Source of the DNA: Pseudoscleropodium purum
Taxonomy: Eukaryota > Streptophyta > Bryopsida > Hypnales > Brachytheciaceae
Assembly (NCBI GenBank): GCA_963969395.1
Contig: OZ017798.1
Span: 14,624,173-14,688,172 of the forward strand
Direction: 5' to 3'
DNA: 64,000 nt
Shown one piece after another: positions 1 to 12,009 of this stretch. Each line of letters opens with the position of its first letter. The first letter of the stretch is position 1. The position numbers were made by a program, and so were the translations under genes. The notes beneath the pieces are model-generated. The model was not told the origin of the DNA, did no database searches, and saw only the letters and a program-made list of their open reading frames with translations.

Positions 1-1160
1 TTTCCTATACCATCCATATATCATAAAAACCAAACACAAACATTATAATATACTTACAATGATACAAATAATATCTTCCTCCTACCCACAATCATCTAAT
101 GAGAAATCATGAATTTAACTAGGAAGGAAAGCACTCACATATTAAATATTCAACTTCACCTTGGATAGTCTATGCTCTCTTCTTTAGCACCCCATTTGTC
201 ATTGACCTTTAATTCTATCTTCCTTTTTCATTAATTTTCTTCCAAAATCCATTGCAACCTTTATCCAAAAGAATATGGTAAGATTCCTACCAAAATTTCT
301 AAATTTCTAAAAATATGAGAACCTAGGGTTGATTATGGATATAACTATAATTAGTGCTTTATGTACTACTTATGCGGTGAAAATAATGTGTATGAACATA
401 CATGCTAAGATGTATTGAAATATTTTTAACAAGATCCAACAATAATAAAGGTAATTTGATATTAATAATAATGCTTACTTGAATGTTTTCATGTGTACAC
501 ACCTTGTCTATTACACTTAATAGAACAAAAATATCACTGACAAAAAACATTATAGACATTCTAATTCAATTGTTGTACAATAGTGTAATCTAAATGTTTT
601 AATACATGTACATAGGGCTTCAATGGTCATGTAAAACTAGTTGAAGATACAATTCCACAAGCTAAGTATGATTCTATGATGTCAAAACGTTGCATAACTT
701 GCTTATAACATACATAGGACAGAATATCGATAATTTGAACAGAGTGCAATTTCTAGTCACAAACCAACACATTGGTAAAATCAAAGAAGTACTACTTGGA
801 AGAAACCTTCCAAATCCTATTTTTTCCTCCTAAAAGAATGTTCCAAATTCTCCTAGAGATTAGAAGACCTCTAGTTTGAGAGTATAAAGGTGATAATAAA
901 TGCATAAACAAATTGGTCAACCGATATATATAGGAGATGCATAGGAGACGCAAAGATTTCCAAAGTATACTATTCATGTTAGACCACCTAAGCCAAAATA
1001 GAACGAAAACCTTAGGAAGATTTTTCTATATCTCATTCATGTTAAGAGGCACAATAAGAAGAATTGACAATATTTAGAAATGAAAACAATATGGAGAAGG
1101 CACAATAGTTCTATGTCAACAATTTCTTTTGGCGTGTTTTAATAGATAGAAGAACCAAAA
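1..1160. other. AT-rich intergenic DNA, no gene seen
   Basis: Only short open frames occur here, without recognisable domains or codon bias. I see no clear repeat structure apart from low-complexity AT runs. Confidence 0.6.
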
Positions 1161-1468
1161 CATTAGAAGATTTTTGGGGCATTTGGATGCCTGTAAGTTA
1201 TCACAACCTGCAAACGCAAGAAATAGGTTTGGCGCAATGGTCTAATGTGGCCGAGACCCTACCATGTCATTGACAATTTTTTTAAATTTTTTAAATTTAG
1301 TTTAATTTAATTTTTGCATTTGGAGACTAAATTTTCTTTTTTCTTTTTTCTTTTTTTCTTTTTTTATGAATTTTTTTTTGACAGTGGGTCGTTCCTGTCA
1401 CTGTGGGGAACAGCTGCGGGGGAACATGCCTGAAATAAGCTTCTGGACCCCCCAAAACTCTTCTAATG
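1161..1468 (-). mobile_element. MITE, CATTAGAAGA family (copy A)
   Basis: A 308-bp non-coding element with terminal inverted repeats. The left end reads CATTAGAAGATTTTTGGGG and the right end, reverse-complemented, reads CATTAGAAGAGTTTTGGGGG. Inside are an AT/T-rich core and a conserved GTTCCCCCGCAG-type block. That block matches copy B at 21940-22204 in the opposite orientation, which fixes this as the minus-strand copy. No coding capacity. The superfamily is unknown because no convincing target-site duplication can be read (flanks ...ccaaaa and aaagat...). Confidence 0.75.
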
Positions 1469-4400
1469 AAAGATCCCAAGACTTGTCATGCACCTTTTAA
1501 ACCCACTACTTTGTCTAGTTCTTCTACAATTTTCTACAAAAACCAATAGGAAAGCCACTACCATTTCAATCCACTAGTGATTATAAAACCTTATCAATGA
1601 CTTTTAGCTAGTCTACTAATGCAACCAATACAAATCTAATAACTTTGAAAGTGCTTTCATAACAACTCAACATGGGCAATTAAATCATCACAAGAGCAAA
1701 CCAATCCATCAATATAATAAATGAAAAGAAGGTATACAACAAAAGACAAAAAAAACATATTCTATATGGGAGAATTGTCTAATTAAGTTTTCAAAGTTAT
1801 TATCATTGTAATGAATTATAAGCTTTCAAAGCAAGCTTTTGAGTTTTTATTCAAGTAGAAAAGGACTAATATTATCTATTGAAAAGCTTCCTAGCAATTA
1901 AATGCACATCTATACCAATAATAAATCTTGAAAAATCAATTTCAAATATCAATGTTCCAACTTTATTCAAAATAGTTCTAGCTATAAAAACTCAACATTT
2001 TGATCTTGATACAAAGCTATGAATTTTCAAATCATCAAGCTTTTATTTTATTAAATTCTAATTTTTTAATTTTGAGATTGAACCATAGCCTACATTAGCA
2101 AATTAAGAATCAATCACATTCTTTGAAATTTAAGCTACAAAAGTGGCAACTATAGTTGTAAAAAGATGTTACCTAATATTGGCATCCCTTATTGGAATTG
2201 GTAGCATTTGTATATTGTAATCTTGCTAGAGCATCCACCACTTCTAAAAAACCATCCTCATTTTGTACTAATTGAGGCATTTGTGTTGACTTTCTTGATA
2301 GCAAGGACATGAATACTTAGAAATTCAAAGTAGTATATTCAACCAAGATAGACTATATTGAGTAAGTTGACTTCTAAAAAGCTTTTTTTTTAGCTTTCTG
2401 AAGATTTGACATAAAGAATGATGGAATTGAAATACCAATGCTAATCATCTTCCTTGAACTTTTATAAATGGCAATTTCTTCACATTTGAAGGAAGGAAGG
2501 ACTTTGAATGTCTTCACTAGATGTGAGACCTTGGTCTTTCATTCTTCTATTCTCTTCTAAAAAGTACATACAAAGGCCAAATTGCAATGAAACAAAAATT
2601 TAGAAAAAGGCCCCATGTGGAAAAAATCAAGGTCTAAACTTTCAAAGAGTTGAAAAAACTCCTTTAGAATTTGAATATTTATATAGAATTCAAAAACTAT
2701 CTCACACAACTGAAAAAAATACAAGTTGTTGAATTGAAAATAAAAAGTGAATTTTGGAAGCTACTGATTGATTACAATTACTTTCAAAACAGGTTTCTAC
2801 CATGAAAAAAATATAGAGCATGATTTTCTTTCAATTTAAATTATTGTACTTCCTAAATGATTTATTATAATTAAGATAAATATAGAAGCAACAACTTTTG
2901 GCTGTGGAGGCACTTTGGAGTTAATGTAGTACTTTTATCTAATAGATTCAAATGTCTAGTAGCAAACATCTTCACCTAGTTCAAATAGATTTTCTTGATA
3001 TACCAAGAAAATACAAAGAAAATAGATTGTCTTGAAATACTAAGAAAACATTGAGAAGGTACTTTATCTTGATGCACATGAAGCAACTTTGGAATCATGT
3101 AGAACTTTCATCATTGTGCATCATAAAATCATATATTCAAAAGAAGAGCAAGTCATATGATTTAGACATTTTTATTATTCACTTCTTTATAATAGAACAT
3201 GCAAGAGAAGGCACTTTGTAATTGACTTGAGATTCAAGGATAATTATCACAAATTATTGTAGAGTTCTTAAATTGAGACTCTTCATGTGGTCTTTAGAAG
3301 CATCAAATGCTAGATGGTCACAACATGCAATGTACAGTAGTGAAACTCATCTACATTGAGGTTATATCCTGAATTATGTATGGTGCACATGGTAAAGAAT
3401 AACTAATAGAATAAATTTGAATGTTACCTAGATGATGACTTCCAACAAAAGAATACAATAACAAGAGTGCATCGATTAAAGAATCCTCCGAATGTTATTT
3501 GCTCATTGCTAGGATGCAATGAGCTCAATACATTAAAAAGCCCTTCATCTTTCTTCCTATTAGCATTAAAGCAATTTAATCTATTAAATTCTAATCTCAT
3601 GCTCTACCTAGATCTTTGTTACAAACACTAAATATTCTATTTATTTACTTATTTTGACTTATTAGTAAGTAATGTAATGAATATGATGCATGACTTGGTA
3701 GAATTTATTTGAATATATAAAGTTCATCCTATAAGTGGATAGAATAATGCTCAAAGATTTTAAAGTAGAAGAAATACAGAAAGTCATATACAAATGATAT
3801 TGATACTAGAAAGAAGTTGGGAAAAAATGCATTGTTTGGAGAAGTGGTGGATATATAGCATAAACCAACCCCATCACATCATATTATATACTATTAGAAA
3901 AAAGGGTTAGGATAGTTAGTTAGGACATTTTGATTTGGACAATAATCAATACTTTTCTATTGGTTTAATTTCTTTATTTGGTCAGATTCTAAGAAAATTG
4001 TAGATCTTCCACGTTCCCACCACCATAAAAGCAAGGCCAAAAGCAAGTTTTGAATCCAAATCCACCTACTATACCTATAGGGCACACTAATGCCAAATAA
4101 TTTAATTCATTAATGTTTCCTAAGTAGATTCTATACATTCAAATCTAATTTCAAAATCCCCTTAGTTGCATTCAAATTAGTTCAATGTATTTATCCATTA
4201 GACTTTGAATGCTATTTATCTTGCTAATAGAGGAGATGAGAACACAAACCATTTATATAAGTGGGGTGGTAGAAGATAGAACAACCCATATGGCATATGT
4301 AAATTAGGATTAATAGGAGCTCGATTGTCATGACCCTTGCGACAACCTTCAAATCTTAATGGATGAATGCATTGATAGATGAAAAAATTTATGATGATTA
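1469..4400. other. AT-rich intergenic DNA, no gene seen
   Basis: No open frame with protein-family similarity was found on either strand. The stretch is uniformly AT-rich, and I could not define element ends in it. Confidence 0.55.
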
Positions 4401-6475
4401 TGTCATGACCTTTGATGGATGAATGCATTTATGAATCATGAACTAATTCATGATGAAATGTGCACTAGTGAATAAGTAGAGATTGCTTGGAGATAGAGAT
4501 CCCCAAATGGTGGATTTGTGCATTGGAGTTAGACAACTTCAATTGGATGATAAGGGCACTAGAGTGCCTAGAGATAGATATCTACATGTGATGGATTTAT
4601 GTAGTGAAGTTGACAACTCCATTTGGATGACTAGTGCACTCAAGTTAGACAACTCCCAAACAAAGACAAGTAGATGGAACTTGGAGTTTGATAACTCCAA
4701 GTAGATGATCAAGATATGGATAAGAAATTTAGATAAGATGTGATTAGAGAAGTATAACTAGGATTTTTAATTTAGTGGATGGTTTTAGATAGAACCATAG
4801 AGAGAAAGCTAAAAGTAGAAAAAAAAGTTCTAGTCTATATTCAAGACTAATAGTCTTTATTGATAGTCTCAATGATATAAGACAAAGCTTGTGGGTGAGG
4901 AAACAATCTCTTTGGAGATGGATCTTTCTCTATAGTTGGGTGGTTTGAACTCCTTATGAAAACATTTATGTTCATAAGAATATTTTGTGTTCTTGATTGG
5001 AGTCCATTGTCGGAGGTCTATAACAATTAGTACTAGAGTAGGTTGATATTAGACTTATTAGTAATTTTTGTTGCAATAGTAATAGAATTCATCATAAATC
5101 TTTGTATTGTTAAAAATACAATTTTTATTGAAAAAATTTGTTAAAAATGTTTTTGAAAGATTTATTTTAACAACAATTTTCTATAAAAGAGCTATAAAAG
5201 GTGAACTGTGAAGTTTAGAATGAAGTTGATTATGATGTGATTTTGAGCTGGTGTAGTTGCATTAAGTTGATGCTTACATAGCTTGAAAGGATGAAGCTAT
5301 TTATAGAAATCTCAAGCATGGAAAGCCTTTATCATCAAAGGTAAGAGACCAAAATTTAATGTTCCTCTACTTTCTCATTTACAAATGAAAAGATCCATTA
5401 GGAAGAACTATGAAATATATTTGATTCACATGAATGAGGTGCATAGATAAATTAAGGAGAATATGTTTCAATTGATGTGTTAAGTAAATTTGAAGATGTA
5501 CTTCTTGATGAAATTGAAGATTTGCTAGTTGTTAGAGAAATTGACTATGTTATAGATTGATAGCTAATGCTACTTTGGTAGCTAGAACACTTTTTTGATA
5601 TTCTTTAGCTCAAAATGTTGAGTTAGAGAACCAATCAAATGATTTGTTGAAAGGATCTTGCAATTTTGATTGATAATAAATTGTTTGACAAGATGAGCAA
5701 GTGTGAGTTTTAAAATTTCACATTGATTACCTTGATTTTTTTCTTTTTGAAGATGGAATTTTGATTAATAATGAAATCTTGCCAAAATGACCAAGTGTGA
5801 GTTTTGAGATCCTAGATTAATTATCTTGGTCATCTTCTTTTTGAAGATGGAATTTTGGTTGACCCTAACAACGTCAAGGGGATTAAGGATTGGGCAATAC
5901 CCAAAGACAAGATTGAAGTAAGAAGTTTTGGGGTTTTTACCAGCTATTGTAGAAGGTTTGTGAAAGATCTCTCCAAAATAGCTACTCTATAACTTCTTTG
6001 ATCGAATTGTTTGGAATTGTTAATGTGATTTGAGTTTTTCAGCTTTTATAAATTAGTTCTAGCTTCTGCAACTATTTTGACTATTATTGATCTTTTAAAT
6101 GGAAATATAATTTATGCATTGATGCTAGTAATTTAGCAATTGGAAATGTTTTGATGAAAAATAGATAGATGATTGTGTTTAAATTTTGAAATTTAAATGT
6201 TGTAGGGTTAAATTTTGTGGTCCACAAAAAAGAATTGTTGAAGTCATTTATGCCTTGAAAGATTGAAGACATTAGAGGCTAGGCAAAGTTTAAAATTGGA
6301 ACAAATCATCAATCAATGTTGAGGAACTTATCAACTCAATTGACTTTATTTAAGTGGAAGACCATACAGATAGATGGAATTAATGCAAGAATTTGATTTT
6401 TAAAATTGAGTATATTAAAAGAAAAATTATTCTTGATTGGAGTCCATTATCAAAGATTTGTAACATCAACAACTC
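4401..6475 (+). mobile_element. Decayed Ty3/gypsy LTR retrotransposon
   Basis: Several landmarks occur in the expected order. A possible LTR start TGTCATGACC lies at 4401. The presumed LTR 3' end at 4990-5024 contains TTCTTGATTGGAGTCCATT. A primer-binding-like site follows at 5027-5046 (AGTACTAGAGTAGG, near the initiator-Met PBS TGGTATCAGAGC). Pol fragments occupy 5490-6440. The LTR-end sequence TTCTTGATTGGAGTCCATT returns at 6430-6464. Integrase and most of the right LTR appear to be deleted. The left LTR boundary is a guess; the PBS and pol relics are the firmer evidence. Confidence 0.65.
5490..6440 (+). pseudogene. Ty3/gypsy pol relic (RT and RNase H fragments)
   Basis: Translation with stops and frame changes gives FEDVLLDEIEDLL then VREIDYVID at about 5490-5560, the segment that normally precedes the reverse transcriptase. 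At 5860-5985 it gives VDPNNVKGIKDWAIPK then EVRSFGVFTSYCRRFVKDLS, the RT thumb/RNase H connection of Ty3/gypsy Pol. At about 6215-6320 it gives HKKELL and then TNHQS, the RNase H region. Most of the RT fingers and palm, including the YxDD region, is missing between 5640 and 5860. Many stop codons show it is long dead. Family assignment is firm; the exact limits are approximate. Confidence 0.75.
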
Positions 6476-8504
6476 ATAGTTAAATCAAAAGTAGTAACTG
6501 TGGTTAAAGTATAATTTTAGACCTCATTTAGATAGTGTAGAATAAATGTTTTTAGAAAACTTTAAACTAAATTAATGTAGAATATCAAGCTAAGTTTCAT
6601 CTCCAAATGAAAAATTATGAGATCCCTTCAAAGAAATTACTCCAAAAAATTGTTATAATTAACATAAATGCATTCAATTTTTGTTATCTAGGATCCCATT
6701 TTCTTGTATTTAAATAACCATACTAAAAAGTAAGTGAAAGACAAAACTACATTATACTATTGGCCAACAAATGCACTCAGCTTCAACTTCAAAACAATCC
6801 TCAATTATGTGAGTTTACACTCAAATTGACTAGTTAAAATTCATAAACCAATGTTCATCATCACTTGACAAAATTATTACACTCAATAAAAAATTAGAAG
6901 AAAAATGTGTTTGAAATAGGCCCATAGAAAGACATTTCTATCATGTAAACAATGACATCTCTCTTTTTTTTGTTTTAAGCACTCAAGAATGTCACTTTGC
7001 ATTCAATGGTGATGACATTTCAAGTAAACAATGCTATTATTCTCAAAGGGTAGAAATCAAATTGCAAAAACTTTATATTACAATTTACAAACAATGTATT
7101 TGGTACCACTTCTCATATAAATTTGTTCTTATAAATGAGTAATCTCTTTGAAGGGATCTCAAAGTGATGTAAGGAAGAACAACAATCACAATCATCATCA
7201 AGATTTCAAACCATACATTTCCAATATCCTCGATTTCATTTGTTGAAATTTTTTGATCCTTGTTCTTCTTGAAAATACTATCTAAACATTAAAAACACAT
7301 GCCATGAGATAAACTATAAATCATTAGGATAGTTTAAAGTATACTTCAAAGGAAACAATGGAGTTACGAATAACCCATTTAGTTCTTGGAGCAAGTGGTT
7401 ACTTTTATACTTGTTATATATCCTAGAAACCAATCTTGTGAAACTCTTTCATTCGAGAACTTTTCTACCTTGTTCACCATTACAAGCAAGATGAGATGTC
7501 AAATTTAAGATGGTAAGGCTTTAACATCAAATATTCATTGAGTAAAAAGTATTTGCAAATTTCCTCTAAAACCACTTCTTCTTGTATATTGCAAAGAACT
7601 TCAACTTATTCTTTTATCTCAAATCATTTATATACATGAACAAATGCTTGAAAATGCCCCCCTTATCAACAAACAATCTAAAACTCATTCTAAACTACAA
7701 TCCCACAATTTTAAAACAAAAGCCCTAAATACACACAACACTACTAGAAAATGATGTCTAAGTCAACCAAAAATTGACAAGTTTTTGTTGACTTGGGTAT
7801 TGTGCCAACCATTTGATCAATTTTTTGTTGATTTGGTGCAACCACTCACTTAGTGAACAATTCCACTACATGTACACAACTTTGTTCAATCCACCCTACT
7901 ACTATCTTTGTTCTTCTATACACCACCCCAAATATATTTCTATTGCAAGTGAATATATCTTCTAAAAATTGTACATATTCATAAAAAATTAGATTTGAAA
8001 TGAATTTGGCTCCCATAAATTCAGCCAAAGAATGCAGGTTTTGTTTAATCTCTAATTGAGTTTTGCATAGGCTTGTGAACACTCGCTTCATAGTGGTCAA
8101 ATCCTAAAAAATTACATTCCCATACATAGACAAACTAAGGCTCCAAATTACCAAGAAACAACACTAATAAGTGAATACACCCTATCCTCCTTGTAATTGA
8201 GCAAAGAAATGATCTAAGGGAAAAAGACCATGTGTCTATGCAAACAAAAGAAGAGTGCTCACAATGGCCTTGAAAGAATGGTTATACAAGGACACAAAGG
8301 TTCTAACCTTGTATGGTTGCTAAACATGTTCAAATTGGGCTAGCTAGCCCTACAATAGTAACTTACACTAAAACTTGTGTGGATTGCCTTAAGTTATTTC
8401 AAAGTTGTTTTTGTGTCACATTGGAACATATTGTAATCAATTTTGGCACAATTTAAGGGCTACAATATGTCCCATTTGAGCTTTGTATAGGTAATGAGTG
8501 GCAT
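6476..8504. other. Intergenic DNA with an inverted-repeat pair
   Basis: No gene is recognised. GAGATCCCTTCAAAG at about 6629-6643 recurs inverted at about 7144-7160 (CTTTGAAGGGATCTC), so an old element of roughly 0.5-0.8 kb with inverted ends may lie here. The 84-codon minus-strand frame at 7846-8100 has no recognisable family. Confidence 0.45.
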
Positions 8505-9322
8505 TTAATCCCTAAAGGACCAAACTGCATTTTTTTTTTGGCAATGCAGCAATTTTGGGCACCTCATTACAAACATAACTTTGGTTAAAAAGTTGTTGCA
8601 TGATATGTAATTTTCATTGATCTTTGAGAAATAAAAAATTAAAATTGGTTATTTTTTTTCATATATATGTGGAAAGTTTTGAATCATTCTATTTTCATTA
8701 ATGAAATGAAAATTAAAAGGAGTTTTAGTTTGCTTGTAGTTATAGATTCTCTATTCTAAAATAAACTTTAAAGTCCTTTATTTAACTCAATTTTCAATAT
8801 TTTTTGAAAAAATAAAATCATAGGATGTATATTTTTTATTACAAAACTACAAACGTTGGGACTGGTACTTTTCAATTTCATAACTAAATTCTTAATAATT
8901 TAGTATTTTGAATCACTCTCTACTTTTTTCTATTTATTATTATTTTTCCATATGTTGTACAATTCCAAATAATCTAAATTTTTCAAACATGTTACTAACT
9001 TGCCTTGAAGAATGAATCCAAAGAGTAACCACCATTATAGAGAATTTTTCATACAAATGTGACCTTGTGAAGTGCAATTGCCTAATTTTTTGCAAGGCCT
9101 AAAAAAGGATTTTTGTCAATTTGAATGCTAATATCTTGTACTCTACTTGGTGGAAATTTCTGAAATTTTTTCCACATCTTTTCAAACCATTTTACTTCAA
9201 GATCCTATGGTTCCATGTGTCCAAAAATATTTTTTTGTCTTCTAAAATTTGATACTTGTAATAAAAATGGCAATTTTGGAGCATTTTTGGTGAAAATTTA
9301 GTCAAAAACCTTTAGTGGTTAT
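8505..9322 (+). mobile_element. R1 repeat, copy 1
   Basis: A non-coding copy of a family present several times in the window. The left end TTAATCCCTAAAGGACC and the right end ACCTTTAGTGGTTA form degenerate inverted termini. These match the cleaner TTAACCCCTAAAG and CTTTAGGGGTTAA ends of the 34147-35080 copy. The interior aligns by eye along its length with 18410-19176 (for example ACTCAATTTTCAATATTTTT and GATCCTATGGTT blocks). Confidence 0.75.
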
Positions 9323-10510
9323 TGAGGTTTGGTTTAGCAAAGATAAGATGGATTTTAGTAGTCTACACATTTTTCACTTTGAAAAATTATGAAGCTCATA
9401 GAGGTCGTCCAAAAAATATAAGGTAAGCGTATTAGTTGTTGAGCATGCCCAAACTCCAACATGAGTGTAGGGTGGAGCATGAAACAAATTTCCAAAAAAG
9501 CTTAAAATGTGATTTTTTGGTTCTTTTTAAGATTGTGACTAATAAGCTTATGATACTTGTTCCAAAATAGTGAGCAAGAAAAGTAGGAAGTAGTGAGCGG
9601 GAAAGAAGTTCTTGAATGATTAAAATTGAAAGAGTTTAGACATTGGCTATAGATCATGAGTACCTTTTGGCTTCCAAAATTCACACTAATTTCAATTTTG
9701 GAAATAAAATTTCAAAAATTGCAATCCCTATGTTTCCTATCTTCCTACATGGAAAAATAATTCTACCACCTCATAATGCTTACAATCTACTACAAAATTA
9801 CTTAGATGATTGACTAATAATGCATTTATCTTACTTTGTTTTGAAAAATTCATGATTCCATTTGCTAACAAGAGAATAATATGCCTCCTATTAATAACAT
9901 CTTATAACTATGCTAAATTTCTTATTTGACGATTGTAAGGGAACCAACCCATTTTTGAATAGGCCAACCTATTCTCACTATATAGGCTACTCTCTTTCCA
10001 ACTAACAAGAAAAAAGCAACGATTAATTATGCACAATTCCTAATGTAGTCATAATACATTATGATTGGCTATAGTCTTGGTCAATTGTGCAACTTACTTG
10101 TGGTTGAAAATGGGAAGACCTATATGACAAAAATAGGTCAAATATAATCTTTAACTAAAACATGCATATTAATGATGTTTTGAGAAATGAGATTAAAAAA
10201 AATATGGAATCCTTCTAAACTCTATTTTTATATGTAGAAAAATTTCTCCACCTAAGAAAACTATACTCCAAATACACATAATTGCTTGTGGTACAACCAC
10301 CCATTACCAACCAAGGATCCATACTCAACTCGTATGATTGGAAATAGTTGCAACTAAGGCTAAAATAAAATTCCAACTAAAGTGTAGAATCTGTTTTTCT
10401 TCCTTTTCAAAGTTGGGATTAATCAAGTCATCGAAATTTACAAAGCCTTGTACTACTCTAAAACATATGTAAAATCCCTAAAGTGGTCAACTATGGGTGG
10501 TTCTACCATA
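9323..10510. other. Intergenic DNA, no gene seen
   Basis: AT-rich, with short frames only. No repeat boundaries or protein similarity noticed. Confidence 0.5.
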
Positions 10511-10739
10511 AGAGCCCGTTTCCATGGGCAACTGGACCTCCAATTTATAAAGGGGTCCAGTAGGAGCATCTGGAGGTTCAAGTGGACATAGGTGGTTTCT
10601 ATGGGCCACTTGGAGAGGCAAAACGGAGGCCCAATTCCCATAATTGATGCCCAATTGCGAGGAAAGGAATCTGGGAGGTATGTCAATTATTTTTATTGAA
10701 TTTCGAATTGAAAAAAAATTAAATCTTGAATTGAAATGA

Positions 10740-11230
10740 ACCCTTAATTGAATTTAGAACTTAATTAAATATCTAATTGCATTTAGAAATAAATTAAATC
10801 CTAAATTGAATCTAGAAATAAATTAAAACTTTAATTGTATTTAGAAATAAATTAAATACGTAATTGAATTTAAAACTGAATTTAAATATTTTACACTACA
10901 ACATTAACACATCATGATATTTTACATTATGTTGCATTGTAAATTAAATTTATTATAATTGAATTCCTGAAATCCCTGAAATTCTTAATTGAGTTCAGAA
11001 CTTTATTAAATACTTAAATTGCATTTAGAACTTAACTAAATCCTCAAATGAAATGAGAAATTTATTAAAATTTTCATTTTATTCAAAACTTAATTAAATA
11101 CGTTATTAAAATTTGAAATTAATTAAACCTTTACTTGAATTTCACACTTAGTGAAATCCTTCGTTGAAAATGGAGGCTTAATAAAATGTTTAATTGAATT
11201 TCAAATTTAATTAATTATTCAAAACTCAAT
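10740..11230. repeat. Degenerate tandem array, 29-bp unit
   Basis: AATTG anchors recur at 10746, 10775, 10804, 10833 and 10862, a regular 29-bp spacing. The unit is approximately AATTGAATTTAGAA followed by ATAAATTAAAT. The pattern resumes at about 10985-11120 after an interruption. A related motif (CATTAATAAATTATTCAG) repeats at about 11243, 11281 and 11308. The array lies inside the 10511-12009 element. Confidence 0.7.
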
Positions 11231-11329
11231 TTAGAACTGAATCCATTAATAAATTATTCAGAACTTTTTCAAAACTGAATCCATCAATAAGTTATTCAGA
11301 ACTGAATTCATTAATAAATTATTCAAAAC

Positions 11330-11810
11330 TCAATTCTGAAATGAATTTACTGAATTTACCGTCACTGTTTGCTAATAAGGTGGAAAGGCACCGGATAAGG
11401 TAGATGACTGTAAAAGCAACCCTCTCCTTGCAACCGCCCCATAGGTGGTTGTAAAATAGATGGGAGCTGATCTTTAAATGGACCACTGTTGCTCTTGAAT
11501 GAATCAAGAAAAAACTATTTATTTTGTTCCAAGAGCCAATCATTTCCTCCATGGTTCAGAAATCGCTTCAGAAGTTGCAAGGGGACAGATTTTGGGACAC
11601 CTGTGGTCACAAATAGGTACCTACTACAGAAATCTTTGAAAATTCATAACTAATTCAAAAATACTTCGAAAAATATGAAACCACTTGTGTTACGTTCGGC
11701 ATCCATTTTTCTTTCTCTAAAAAATAAGCTAAAAATATTTATGTTCATGCAAACCTATGAAAAAGGCGGATCAGCCCTTAAAGGGTCGCTTTTACAGCCA
11801 TCTATCTTAC
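11330..11810 (-). repeat. R3 repeat, copy 1 (inverted relative to 19645-20105)
   Basis: Reverse complement of the segment at 19645-20105, with roughly 80% identity by eye. Shared blocks include GAAAATTCATAA, ATTCAAAAAT, ATATGAAACCACTTG versus ATACGAAACCACTTG, and AATAAGCTAAAAATATT. A more diverged piece is at 13133-13330. Non-coding. Confidence 0.7.
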
Positions 11811-12009
11811 CAGCAGGTACTCCCCTTTGTCACCAGGCTGGAATTGGGGGGTCCAGGGCTGCCACCGGAGCCTCCAGCTCTGCAAAACTGGAGTGCGGGG
11901 ACTAGAGGCTGGATCCCTGCCTGGACATCCATGCCCGGTCCAGCCAGCCATGGCATGCGCCTGGAGGTCCAGGACCTGGACGTCCAGGCGCTCCATGGAA
12001 ACGGGCCCT

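Larger units (their letters stand above)
10511..12009. mobile_element. 1.5 kb TIR element, Harbinger-MITE-like ends
   Basis: The left end starts GAGCCCGTTTCCATGGG with CTGGACCTCCA shortly after. The right end, reverse-complemented, starts GGGCCCGTTTCCATGG followed by CTGGACGTCCAGG. Flanks are ...CCATAA and TTAATAA..., compatible with a degenerate TWA-type target. GGGCC(C/T)GTTT ends are typical of PIF/Harbinger-derived elements. The interior contains a 29-bp AT-rich tandem array and an R3 segment (11330-11810), and carries no transposase. The right 200 bp is unusually GC-rich. Non-autonomous status and superfamily are inferred from the ends only. Confidence 0.55.

Noticed and set aside
4483..4704. 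73-codon plus-strand frame with internal repeats
   Set aside because: The repeats (GACAACTCC-type units) are short nucleotide repeats inside the putative LTR. No protein family similarity.
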